A DNA stretch of 64,000 bases from Actinomadura syzygii (GCF_008085905.1 NZ_VSFF01000013.1:1-64000), one strand, 5' to 3'. Shown: positions 51,206 through 59,589, numbered from the stretch's first letter. Numbers and translations are program-made. Notes: a model not told the origin generated them from the letters alone.

Positions 51206-52159
51206 GTGGTTCCACCGAATAACGACGCTGAGCTCTCCCTGCCCAGTGATTTTCGCCTGCTCGTCGCGCTGGACGCCCTTCTTCAGACAGAGAGCGTCAC
51301 CCAGGCCGCAAAGCGGCTGCATCTTTCTCCCTCCGCCATGAGCCGGACGCTGCACCGTATTCGCCACCGGCTGGGAGATCCGATACTCGCCCGCGCGGGA
51401 CGAGGCATGGTCGTCACTCCGAGAGGAATCGAGCTGCGCGAACGGGTTCACCTTCTCGTCCGCGAGGCCGAGGAGTTGTTCTCCTCCGGAGAGGTGGACG
51501 CCATGGCGTCCGCCTGGCGCAACTTCGTGCTGCTCGTCGATGACGGATACGCGGGCGTCCTCGCTCCGCGGCTCATGTCATACGACTACCCGCAAATACC
51601 GGGCGCGACCTTTCATTTCATGTCCGCGAGCCAAGCCGACCCCGACGCCCTGCGCGAGGGAACCGCAGCCCTGGAGATCGGGAGGGTCCATTCCTTCTCA
51701 CCGGAGCTGAGGGTCGAGAATCTCTTGTTCAGCCGCTACGTCGCCGTGGTGCGGGCCGGCCATGAGCTTTTAGATGGAACGATCGATGTCGAGCGGTTCG
51801 CGAACGCCTCGCATATCGACGTCCTTGAGGCCGACGCGGCGGGCGCCGCGGTCGACTCGTCTCTCGCGAAATATGATCTGCGCCGCCGCGTCACCATGAC
51901 GACGCACCACTACACCACTGCGTTCCCGGTGATAGGCCAGACCGATCTGGTCGCGATCGCGCCGGAGGTCATCCTGCATCCCGGCCTGTTCAAGGCGGGG
52001 CTGCGGTCATTCGGGCTCCCCATTCCAGCGACTCCCGTCGCCATTCGCATGGCGTGGCATCCGCGGAGCGAGGCCGACCCGGCGCACGCCTGGTTGCGGT
52101 CCCGCGTCCGGGACACCCTCGGGAGTTGCATCCCGGAGAACGGTCAGTCGTCCGACTGA
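51206..52159 (+). CDS. LysR-family transcriptional regulator
   Basis: A 317-residue regulator. The GTG at 51206 has GGAG 11 bases upstream; the alternative GTG at 51194 overlaps that ribosome site. The winged helix is FRLLVALDALLQTESVTQAA, then KRLHLSPSAMSRTLHRIRHR. The effector domain follows (YAGVLAPRLMSYDYPQIPG and later VIGQTDLVAIAPEVILHPG), in the NodD/PcpR-like style. Codon 189 is TTA, the leucine codon that makes translation depend on the bldA tRNA in Streptomyces relatives. It lies directly after rppA and the cupin, and is likely the pathway regulator. Confidence 0.88.
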   Translation: MVPPNNDAELSLPSDFRLLVALDALLQTESVTQAAKRLHLSPSAMSRTLHRIRHRLGDPILARAGRGMVVTPRGIELRERVHLLVREAEELFSSGEVDAMASAWRNFVLLVDDGYAGVLAPRLMSYDYPQIPGATFHFMSASQADPDALREGTAALEIGRVHSFSPELRVENLLFSRYVAVVRAGHELLDGTIDVERFANASHIDVLEADAAGAAVDSSLAKYDLRRRVTMTTHHYTTAFPVIGQTDLVAIAPEVILHPGLFKAGLRSFGLPIPATPVAIRMAWHPRSEADPAHAWLRSRVRDTLGSCIPENGQSSD

Positions 52160-52197
52160 GCCCAGCCGGCCGACCCGCGCCGCCGCGCCGCCGCCGG

Positions 52198-53436
52198 TCA
52201 GCCATTGTCGGTGCTCTCGGCGAGGTCGTCGGCCCCGCGCGGAGTCGTGATCCACCACACGGCGAGCGCGGCCGTCGCGAGCCCGGCGCCGAGGAGGCAG
52301 ATCCCGGACCACCCCGCGGCGTTGTAGACGAACGCGGCCGACGTCGAACCGGCCACACCGCCGAGGAAGAACGCGAGCATGTAGGCGGTGTTGATCCGGC
52401 TTCGCGCCTCGGGATTGATCGCGAAGACGGTGCGCTGGTGGTTGATGTGGGCGCCCTGGAACCCGGCGTCGAGCAGCACGATGCCGACGATGAGCGCGAT
52501 GACCGAGGTGCTGCCGAGGACGAGCAGTCCCCAGCTGGCGAGCATCACGGTCAGGGAGATCGTGACTGTGCGGCCGCTGTGGCCGCGGTCGCCCAGGCGT
52601 CCCGCCAATGGGGCGACCAGCGCTCCGGCGACTCCGAAGAGCCCGAACAGGCCGATGGTCGTGGCCTCGTAGTCGTAGGGCGAGTCGGTGAGGAGGAAGG
52701 CCATCGGCGTCCACAGCACGGTGAAACCGGCGAACTGGAAGAAGGCCAGCATCATGCGGCGGCGCAGCTCGGACTCGGACCTCACCAGCGTCGTCACCGA
52801 CCCGAGGAGCGTCCAGTAGCCGGTGCGCCGCATCGACGGCGTGGGCGGCAGCGTCCGGTTCAGCAGGATCGCGAGGACGACCATCAGCACCGCCGCGACC
52901 ACGAAGATCAGCCGGAATCCGGCGATGCCCGCCGCGAACCCGCTGAGCGTGCGCGCGGAGAGCGTGCCGATCAGCAGGCCGCTCGTCACGAAGCCCACGA
53001 CGTGCCCGCGCTCGTCGGGCCCCGCGAGGGAGGCGGCGAGCGGGATCAGGATCTGGGCGGACACCGACATCATCGCCAGCCCGGCGAGCGCCAGGGCCAG
53101 CACGGGAAGCGCCGGTGCGGCGGCGCAGCCGAGGGCCACCGCACCGGCGAGCAGGAGCATGGCCGTCACCAGCCAGCGCCGATCCAGCAGGTCGCCGAGC
53201 GGAACCAGCAGCACGAGCCCGACCACGTAACCGACGTTCGCGCCGGCCACCAGGAGGCCCGCCGCCGCGTTGGACACGTCGAACTCGTCGGCGACCAGGC
53301 CCAGCAGCGGCTCGATGTAGAACCGGTTCGCCACCGCCGCGCCCACCGCCGCGGCCAGCAGGATCATCAGCAGGCGCGACATGCGGTCCTGGCCGGGCCG
53401 TTCCGCCGTCGTCACCCCCTGGTGACTGGTGGTCAT
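52198..53436 (-). CDS. MFS transporter (DHA1 family)
   Basis: A 412-residue protein with 12 predicted membrane helices, starting at ATG 53436 with GGAGG upstream. FYIEPLLGLVADEFDVSNAA, VPLGDLLDRRWLVTAMLLLA (loop 2-3 motif) and VVGFVTSGLLIGTLSARTLS are typical of the EmrD/YnfM-like branch. The second-half loop is LVAPLAGRLGDRGHSGRT. It faces the LysR gene, with stops 38 bases apart, and its promoter region carries a GATAC/GTATC inverted repeat. Probable role: export of the cluster's aromatic product or of a toxic intermediate. Confidence 0.88.
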   Translation of the reverse strand: MTTSHQGVTTAERPGQDRMSRLLMILLAAAVGAAVANRFYIEPLLGLVADEFDVSNAAAGLLVAGANVGYVVGLVLLVPLGDLLDRRWLVTAMLLLAGAVALGCAAAPALPVLALALAGLAMMSVSAQILIPLAASLAGPDERGHVVGFVTSGLLIGTLSARTLSGFAAGIAGFRLIFVVAAVLMVVLAILLNRTLPPTPSMRRTGYWTLLGSVTTLVRSESELRRRMMLAFFQFAGFTVLWTPMAFLLTDSPYDYEATTIGLFGLFGVAGALVAPLAGRLGDRGHSGRTVTISLTVMLASWGLLVLGSTSVIALIVGIVLLDAGFQGAHINHQRTVFAINPEARSRINTAYMLAFFLGGVAGSTSAAFVYNAAGWSGICLLGAGLATAALAVWWITTPRGADDLAESTDNG

Positions 53437-53470
53437 CCGGGCACCTCCGATGTTACAGGTCGTTTCACTA

Positions 53471-53485
53471 GATACTGTTTGTATC
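53471..53485 (-). promoter_or_regulatory. Inverted repeat upstream of the MFS gene
   Basis: GATAC-N5-GTATC lies 35 bases before the MFS start. The surrounding stretch (53450-53490) is the least GC-rich DNA in the intergenic gap, as expected for a promoter/operator. Arms are only five bases. Confidence 0.35.
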
Positions 53486-53648
53486 ACAGACCGGAGGACC
53501 ACGAAAGGCGGCCGCGATGCGGCCGGTAGGCGGCTGAAGCGCGGCGGGGACGGGGCTCCCGAACGCGGCGGGGCCGACGCGCCCTCGTTCTCGGCGGTCG
53601 GCCCCGCGACGTTCCCGTGTCCGGCCCGGGTCGTCCCGGGCCGCGTCC

Positions 53649-54536
53649 TCAGCCCTGCCGGGAGGCGCCCGTCCCCTCGGCGCGCAGCAGGGCGAGGGCT
53701 TCGGCCAACTCGTCCTCGGGCCGGTCCTTCAGCGGCGCCCAACGCGCGAACACCTCGGCGGCTCCGCGCGACAGCTCGCCGGGCAGGTCGGCCGCGTCCA
53801 GCGCGCTCTCGACCTCCGCCATCTCGTGCTCCCAGCGCCAGCCGCGCACCGCGGCGGGCAGCAGGTAGCGGTCCGGGCTGCTGAACGGCGAACGGCCGGT
53901 GCGTCCCTTCTCCGCGTCGGCCTCCGTCTCGGCCTCGGCGCACAGGCTCGCGGCGACCTCGTACCGATCCGCCAGCGCGTAGGACACCGCCGCCAGCGCG
54001 CGGGCCCCCTTCTGCCACAGGGCGAACGCCAGCTTGAGGGCGGACGCGGTGCCGACCTCCCCGTCCAGCGGGATCGCGGCCACCCCGGTCCCGTCGAACA
54101 GCCCCGCGACGGCGGCGGCCCGGTCGGACGGCCCGGACAGGTAGAAGCGCATCTCCGCGCCGGACGCGCCGAGGATCCCGCCGTCCAGGACGGTGGCGCC
54201 GTTCGCCGCGACCGTGGCGGCGATGCGCCGGACCCGCTCCGGGGAGATCGCGTTGGCCTCGACGTAGGTCCCGGTGAACCCGTGCTCCGCGACGGATTCG
54301 GCGACGTGCTCGGCCGCGTTCGAGGGGCAGATCGAGAGGATCGCGGAGCTCTCCGCGACCAGGGTCTTGAGGTCGCCCACCGGTCGCAGGGCGGCGGCGT
54401 CCGCGCGTTCGCGGGTCGCCCGGCTGCGTCCCTCGGGCAGCCAGATCACGTCCGCGCCGCCGCCGAGCAACTGCCGGGCGATCGCGGTGCCCATCTGTCC
54501 GGGGTGCAGGATCGCTATCGTCGGTCGGTCTGCCAT
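53649..54536 (-). CDS. NAD(P)-binding 6-phosphogluconate-dehydrogenase-like (DUF1932) protein
   Basis: A 295-residue protein. The Rossmann domain begins TIAILHPGQMGTAIARQLL, with the GxMG dinucleotide motif, and continues LKTLVAESSAILSICPSNAA. TYVEANAISPERVRRIAATV follows in the position of the substrate loop. The C-terminal helical half (ALKLAFALWQKGARALAAVS) fits the DUF1932 domain found with this fold. The family reduces keto or imine groups, but the substrate is unknown. It lies between the AKR and MFS genes of the polyketide cluster on the same strand, 30 bases after the AKR stop. Confidence 0.82.
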   Translation of the reverse strand: MADRPTIAILHPGQMGTAIARQLLGGGADVIWLPEGRSRATRERADAAALRPVGDLKTLVAESSAILSICPSNAAEHVAESVAEHGFTGTYVEANAISPERVRRIAATVAANGATVLDGGILGASGAEMRFYLSGPSDRAAAVAGLFDGTGVAAIPLDGEVGTASALKLAFALWQKGARALAAVSYALADRYEVAASLCAEAETEADAEKGRTGRSPFSSPDRYLLPAAVRGWRWEHEMAEVESALDAADLPGELSRGAAEVFARWAPLKDRPEDELAEALALLRAEGTGASRQG

Positions 54537-54566
54537 CTGCTCATCCTTGGGGTCGGAGGGTTCGGT

Positions 54567-55562
54567 TCACTCTTCGCCGTCGTCGGGGTTCGGAATGGGG
54601 CGGCTCGGGTAGCGGTCGCCGGCGGCCGATCCGGCGGGCACCGCCCGCTCGACGGCCGCGAGATCCGCTCGGGTGAGGCGGACGTCGGCGACGGCCAGCG
54701 CCTCGGCCAGTTGAGCTCGGGTTCGCGCCCCGATCACGGGGACGATGTCCTCTCCTCGCGCCAGCGCCCAGGCGATGGCGAGTTGGGCGACCGTCATCCC
54801 CGTGGGCTCGGCCACCTCGCGCAGCCCGTCGATCAACGCGAGGTTGTGCCGGAGGTTCTCGCCCTGGAAGCGCGGGAAGCCGCCGCGGATGTCGCCGTCC
54901 CGCGTCTTCTGCCGAGACCGGCTCTCCGAGAGCAGGCCGCGCGACAGCACTCCGTACGCGGTGATCCCGATGCCGTTCTGTCGGCAGAACGGCAGGATCT
55001 CCTCCTCGATCTCGCGCGAGAGGATCGAGTACTCGATCTGGAGGTCGCCGATCGGGTGGGTGTCGTGCGCCCGGCGAAGGGTCTGCGCGTCGACCTCCGA
55101 CAGCCCGATGGAGCGCACGTACCCGGCGGTCACCAGTTCGGCGATCGCTCCGACGGTCTCCTCGATGGGCACGTCCGGGTCGGGCCGCGCCGGACGGTAG
55201 ACGTCCACGTGGTCGGTCTCCAGGCGGCGGAGGGTGTACGCCAGGGAGTTGCGGACGGCCTCGGGACGCGCGTCGAGCCCCGCCCATCCCCCGCCCGGTT
55301 CGCAGAGCACCCCGAACTTCACGCTCACCGCGACCTGGTCACGCCGCCCGTTCCGCAAGGCGCGGGCGATCAGGCGCTCGTTGTCCCCGATGCCGTAGAA
55401 GTCGCCGGTGTCGAGCAGTGTCACGCCCTCGTCCAGCGCGGCGCGGAGCGTCGCGAGGCTCTCGGCCTCGTCGACGGGACCGTAGCGTCCCGCCATTCCC
55501 ATGCATCCGAGTCCGAGGGCGGAGACCGAGGGTCCGCCTGTGCCGAGTCGACGTTGTTCCAC
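54567..55562 (-). CDS. Aldo/keto reductase
   Basis: A 331-residue AKR starting at GTG 55562, with GGAGGGGAAC immediately upstream. MGMAGRYGPVDEAESLATLR, then DEGVTLLDTGDFYGIGDNER holds the catalytic Asp and Tyr; SVKFGVL supplies the Lys. The His position reads DHVDVYRPARPDPD; in most relatives it is D-Y-x-L-x-x-H, so the usual His seems replaced by Arg or Pro here. The C-terminus carries the NADPH phosphate-binding stretch VPVIGARTRAQLAEAL. Proposed role: keto reduction in the polyketide cluster. The catalytic His replacement should be checked. Confidence 0.85.
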   Translation of the reverse strand: MEQRRLGTGGPSVSALGLGCMGMAGRYGPVDEAESLATLRAALDEGVTLLDTGDFYGIGDNERLIARALRNGRRDQVAVSVKFGVLCEPGGGWAGLDARPEAVRNSLAYTLRRLETDHVDVYRPARPDPDVPIEETVGAIAELVTAGYVRSIGLSEVDAQTLRRAHDTHPIGDLQIEYSILSREIEEEILPFCRQNGIGITAYGVLSRGLLSESRSRQKTRDGDIRGGFPRFQGENLRHNLALIDGLREVAEPTGMTVAQLAIAWALARGEDIVPVIGARTRAQLAEALAVADVRLTRADLAAVERAVPAGSAAGDRYPSRPIPNPDDGEE

Positions 55563-55944
55563 GTTCCCCTCCGTGTACGTCCATGTGTGGGTGGGTGCGT
55601 GTGCGTGCCGCAAGGCGGCGGGAGAAGTGACGATTCCCGGGCGGTGCCGACACCATCGCCTCTCCTGTTGTGACGCACCTCACAAGCAGATATGAATTGG
55701 CTTCCGACAGGCATATTTGCGGTGGCCGCAACAATGCACGGAAACCTTTGATCGGCGTGCAACGTGCCGACCGACTTGCGGATTCGTCGGCCACGGCGAT
55801 TATAACCAGCCGCCTTATGCGGGACGCGCCACGGGGCGGCCCCTTGCCGGTCGCCGACATATCCTGTTATACCTGGACGAAACTGTCCGATCTCTGCACG
55901 GGATACGTCGCTTCCGCTCATCCACCGTGCGTTGGGAGACATAT
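55563..55944. other. Divergent intergenic region between AKR and methyltransferase genes
   Basis: About 380 bases with no gene. It holds an exact CRP-type palindrome (listed separately). A weak promoter candidate, TTGCCG (55844-55849) and TATACC (55868-55873) with an 18-base spacer, lies before the methyltransferase gene. Confidence 0.5.
55668..55685. promoter_or_regulatory. CRP-type operator (perfect palindrome)
   Basis: TTGTGA-CGCACC-TCACAA has perfect six-base arms and contains the full CRP consensus TGTGA-N6-TCACA. It lies about 105 bases upstream of the AKR start and about 260 bases upstream of the methyltransferase start, so it could control either arm. CRP in Streptomyces is known to act on secondary-metabolite genes. 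Confidence 0.65.
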
Positions 55945-57447
55945 ATGAGAGCGCAGGCCGCCGCCTTCAGCGAGCGCCTCGAACAGTTCTCTCAGGTAAA
56001 TGAAGATGAGGTCTATCAGCTTTCCCTCGACCTGCTCCGCATGGTGTGGGCCGGGGGACGCCCGCGTCCGGGCGCGTCGGACGCGGCGCAGGAGATCGTT
56101 CAGCGGGTGCTGGCGGTGCCCGCCGGACGGCGCGCCCATCTCGCCGTCCTGCTCGGCCTGCTGGCCGAGACAGCCGAAGACGACGCCCCGGAGCTGCGCC
56201 GGCGGATACGCGACGGGCTGCCCCGCTTCGTGGAACTGCTGGACACGCTGAAGCAGGACGAGCCCCTGGGCGCCGCCCTGGTCTATCTCCTGGCGCATTT
56301 CCCCGAAGACGCCGCGCGGATACTCCCGGCGGCCAGAAATGCCGCACTGGATCCGGACGATTTCGCCCGCCTCGAACGCTGCCTCGCGTCATTCGATCCT
56401 TCGGCACCTTTCATCGGCCGGGCGTGGCCGTCCCCGATCCGCTGGACGCTCACCGACGCGGAGCACGATCGGGAACGCCGATGGCTGGCGACGTTGTCCC
56501 CCGAAGCGGCGTCCTCGTTCTGGGAGAAGGACACCCGGACACTCCTCGCCTATATGGGCGGCAAAGCCGCCGCCGCCATCGCCACGGGGCAGGTCACGTC
56601 CGAGGCGCCTCACGAACCAGAGCCGGAGACCGCGCCTGCGCCCGCCGCGCAGGCGACATCGCTTTTCGACAAATTCGCCGCTGTGATTCGGTGTCCGTCC
56701 TGCAAAAGCGAACTCGTGCGCGACGGGGCGAGCGTGGTCTGCGCTCAATGCGCCGTCGACTACATGACCGACCACGGCTATCTCGACCTCTCCGCCGAGT
56801 CGTTCGGGGCCGGAGACCAGATCGCCGGTAATTCGCCGCTCTACCTGTCGAGGTATGAGCCTCTTCTACGCCCGGCCTTCCTGCGCATCAACGGGTCGAA
56901 CTGGAACGGCGCCGTCTCCATCACCGACGAGGACCGGTATCTCCTCGAACACGCGCGTCCGGAAGGCGGCCCGCTTCTCGACCTCGGGGCGGGAACGGGC
57001 CGTTGGACGAGGCTTCTGACGCGGCGGTTCGGCGGCGAGCGGGTCATCGCCTTCGACCTCGCGTCCGCGATGGTCGGACGCCTGCGGGAGGTCGTCCCGG
57101 ACGCGCTGACGATGCGCGGCCCGGCCCGGTCCCTTCCGTTCGCCGACGGCTCCCTCGGCGCGGTGAACTGCTGGAACACCATCCAGTCGATCGACGATCC
57201 GGAAGTCACGATCAGCGAGATCGGCAGGTGCCTGCACAGGGGCGGCACGTTCACGATGCTCACCTACCGGCCGTCCGCCGATCCGCTCTACCGGTACTTC
57301 CAGCAACGGCACGAGGAGTGCCTGGGCGTCACGTCGTTCCCTCAGAAGGAAATGAGCGAGGCGCTCTCCTCGGCGGGAATGGCCATTGTGGACGAGTACA
57401 CGCCCGGAACCTTCCTCATCGTCACTGCCGTGCGAGAAGGGGATTGA
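55945..57447 (+). CDS. Methyltransferase with N-terminal helical domain and zinc ribbon
   Basis: A 500-residue protein from ATG 55945 with GGGAG upstream. Residues 1-230 are helical with no family that I recognise (VYQLSLDLLRMVWAGG, then VLAVPAGRRAHLAVLLGLLA). A zinc ribbon follows near 250-275 (IRCPSCKSELVRDG and VVCAQCAVDY, two CxxC pairs). Residues about 320-495 are a class I SAM methyltransferase: GPLLDLGAGTGRWTRLLTRR, VIAFDLASAMVGRL, LPFADGSLGAVNCWNTIQSI. The ribbon may bind the substrate's carrier protein or nucleic acid. It is followed after ten bases by an MFS exporter gene and is probably part of the cluster. Confidence 0.85.
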   Translation: MRAQAAAFSERLEQFSQVNEDEVYQLSLDLLRMVWAGGRPRPGASDAAQEIVQRVLAVPAGRRAHLAVLLGLLAETAEDDAPELRRRIRDGLPRFVELLDTLKQDEPLGAALVYLLAHFPEDAARILPAARNAALDPDDFARLERCLASFDPSAPFIGRAWPSPIRWTLTDAEHDRERRWLATLSPEAASSFWEKDTRTLLAYMGGKAAAAIATGQVTSEAPHEPEPETAPAPAAQATSLFDKFAAVIRCPSCKSELVRDGASVVCAQCAVDYMTDHGYLDLSAESFGAGDQIAGNSPLYLSRYEPLLRPAFLRINGSNWNGAVSITDEDRYLLEHARPEGGPLLDLGAGTGRWTRLLTRRFGGERVIAFDLASAMVGRLREVVPDALTMRGPARSLPFADGSLGAVNCWNTIQSIDDPEVTISEIGRCLHRGGTFTMLTYRPSADPLYRYFQQRHEECLGVTSFPQKEMSEALSSAGMAIVDEYTPGTFLIVTAVREGD

Positions 57448-57457
57448 TCGAGGCCGG

Positions 57458-58909
57458 ATGTCGACTGCACAAGACACTTTGACCGGCCCCGAGGCGGCGC
57501 CCGCGCGAAAAGGGTCCGTCATCGGCGTGGTCATGACCGGGGTGTTCCTCTCCGGAATGGACACCACGATCGTGGTCCTGGCCCTGCCCACCATGGAGCA
57601 GAGCCTCGGCGCCGCCCTGGCCTCGCTCGTGTGGCTCATCATCGGATTCCTCCTGGTCAACACGCTGCTCACCACCCAGGCCGGACGCCTCGGCGACCTC
57701 TACGGGCCCGCCCGGATCTACAAGACGGGCTTCGTCCTGCTCACCGTGGCGTCGCTGTTCTGCGGCCTCGCCTGGGACCTGCCCTCGCTCCTGGTGTTCC
57801 GCCTGTGCCAGGGGGCGGGCGCCGCGTTCCTGACCGCGAACAGCGGGGCGATCATCGCGACCGCGTTCTCCCGGAACGAGCGCGGAAGGGCCTACGGCCA
57901 TACCGGGGTCGGCTTCAGCCTCGGCGCGGTCGCGGGCATCGTCCTCGGCGGCCTGCTCATCACCTATGTGTCCTGGCGGTGGATCTTCTGGATCAACGTT
58001 CCCGTCGGCGCGGTGGCCATGGCGTTCGCCCGCGGGGCACTGCGCGACGAGGCCCCCCGGCAGCGGCGGGGCCTCGACCTGCCGGGCATGTGCACGCTGG
58101 GCGCGGGCTTGTTCTGCGTCCTGTGGTCGACCACCAAGCTGGCGACCGAGCCGTTCAGCCTCTTCTTCGCCGTGCTCATCGCCTGCGGCGTCGTGCTGCT
58201 CGGCGTCTTCGTCCAGCTTGAGCGGCGCCAGGCGGAGCCGATGCTGCGACTGTCGCTCTTCCGCATCCCGGCGCTGTCGGCCCCGCTGCTCGCCGCGCTC
58301 CTCCAGGGGCTGGCCAACTATGCCGTGCTCTGGCTGGCGATCATGTATCTCCAGGGTCCGGAGGGACGGTCGCCGCTGGAGACCGCGCTGCTGATCATGC
58401 CCGGATACGTGATCGCGGGGATCATCTGCCTCGGCAGCGGGCGGCTCGCCGACCGCACCGGGCCGCTGCCGCCGATCGCCGTCGGGCTGGGCGCCGAGAT
58501 CATCGCGCTCGGCTGCTACGCCCAGGTCTCCGTCACCGGCGGGGTCTGGCTGATCGTGGCGGCGAACATCGTCAACGGGGTCGGTCTCGGGTTCTTCATC
58601 CCCGCCAACAGCTCCGCAGTGATGAAGGCGGCCCCGCGGGACCTCATGGGGATCTCCTCCGGCATGCTGCGGACGTTCGCGAGCATCGGATGGGTGTTCT
58701 CCTTCCCGCTGGCGATCATGTCCGCGTCCCGGTCCATTCCCCGGGACCTGGTCATCGCGATCTTCGTCGGGTCGTCCGACCTCGACGGCGCGGCCGCCGA
58801 CGCCTTCACCGACGCGCTCGGCCCAACCTTCTACGTGCTCATGGGCATCATGGTCCTGGCCATGCTCGCGTCCCTCATCCGGCTGACCGGGAAGGAGCCC
58901 CGAGCCTGA
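57458..58909 (+). CDS. MFS transporter (DHA2, 14-TM drug exporter)
   Basis: A 483-residue protein. Helix 1 carries GVFLSGMDTTIVVLALPTME, the DHA2 signature with D-T-T-I-V. Loop 2-3 is TQAGRLGDLYGPARIYKTG. VLGGLLITYVSWRWIFWINV is the DHA2 motif C region. The C-terminal half is typical, with the final helices ending at KEPRA. ATG 57458 has GAGG seven bases upstream. It should export a small hydrophobic molecule by proton antiport, and its tight coupling to the zinc-ribbon methyltransferase suggests that it exports the methylated product. Confidence 0.9.
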   Translation: MSTAQDTLTGPEAAPARKGSVIGVVMTGVFLSGMDTTIVVLALPTMEQSLGAALASLVWLIIGFLLVNTLLTTQAGRLGDLYGPARIYKTGFVLLTVASLFCGLAWDLPSLLVFRLCQGAGAAFLTANSGAIIATAFSRNERGRAYGHTGVGFSLGAVAGIVLGGLLITYVSWRWIFWINVPVGAVAMAFARGALRDEAPRQRRGLDLPGMCTLGAGLFCVLWSTTKLATEPFSLFFAVLIACGVVLLGVFVQLERRQAEPMLRLSLFRIPALSAPLLAALLQGLANYAVLWLAIMYLQGPEGRSPLETALLIMPGYVIAGIICLGSGRLADRTGPLPPIAVGLGAEIIALGCYAQVSVTGGVWLIVAANIVNGVGLGFFIPANSSAVMKAAPRDLMGISSGMLRTFASIGWVFSFPLAIMSASRSIPRDLVIAIFVGSSDLDGAAADAFTDALGPTFYVLMGIMVLAMLASLIRLTGKEPRA

Positions 58910-58917
58910 CGCCGATG

Positions 58918-59589
58918 TCAGTCCCGCAGCGCTTGCGCGGCGGCGCTGTCCAGGGTGGTCAGCACCCATTGCCGCAGGTCCGTGCCGACCTGGTCCGCTG
59001 CCAAGCGCCAGCGTTCGAGGTGGCTGCCGGGCACCGCGAGCCGCCGTGTGGCCTCGTCCCGTGTCGCCTCGTCCCGCGTCGCCTCGCGGACCTCGGCCGC
59101 GTACGAGAGCCGGATGCCCGCCCTCAGTTGCTTGGTGGTCCACTTCGCCTTCTCGGCGCGGTCGAGCCATTTGTCCTGGTCCTCGACCAGCAGTGACGCG
59201 ACCTCGGCGTGATGCTGGAAGCTCAGCGCGGCACGTCGGCGGGACAATTCGAACCGCCGTGCGACCCAGGCGTAGTTGCGGAGCGTCTGGTACTGCAGTC
59301 CGGCGGCGAGAATTCCGCGCTCGTAACGGTCGCGGTAGTGCTCCTTGCCGTATACGAGCCAGTCGCCGAGCCACCACGCGGACGAGTTCACCACCGCGGT
59401 GATCTGGCGACCGGCCCGCTCCCAGTCCTCGAACGTCAGCTCGGCCGGTATCCGCAGTCCCAGCGCCGTCGTCAGCACGCTGCCTCGACGCTGCCCGTCG
59501 GAGACGGTTCCGCGGTTCGCCGGTGGCGGCGGCTTCTTCCGGTAGAGGACGGACTGCGTCGGTTCGGTTTCGCTGATCAGCTTCGCCAT
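58918..59589 (-). CDS. LmbU-family transcriptional regulator
   Basis: A 223-residue protein with AAGGAG before the ATG at 59589. The block LTFEDWERAGRQITAVVNSS, AWWLGDWLVYGKEHYRDRYE, LQYQTLRNYAWVARRFELSR and LSFQHHAEVASLLVEDQDKW is the LmbU domain in full. LmbU activates lincomycin genes in Streptomyces lincolnensis, and relatives occur in many antibiotic clusters. The tail has a repeated ATRDE motif. It converges with the DHA2 exporter gene (8 bases between stops), so it marks the right border of the polyketide region and may regulate it. Confidence 0.88.
   Translation of the reverse strand: MAKLISETEPTQSVLYRKKPPPPANRGTVSDGQRRGSVLTTALGLRIPAELTFEDWERAGRQITAVVNSSAWWLGDWLVYGKEHYRDRYERGILAAGLQYQTLRNYAWVARRFELSRRRAALSFQHHAEVASLLVEDQDKWLDRAEKAKWTTKQLRAGIRLSYAAEVREATRDEATRDEATRRLAVPGSHLERWRLAADQVGTDLRQWVLTTLDSAAAQALRD
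59060..59093 (-). repeat. Tandem repeats in the LmbU-type gene
   Basis: About 15-base units encoding ATRDE are repeated two to three times near the C-terminus (reading ATRDEATRDEATRR). They lie in a loop between the DNA-binding region and the final helix. Confidence 0.6.
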
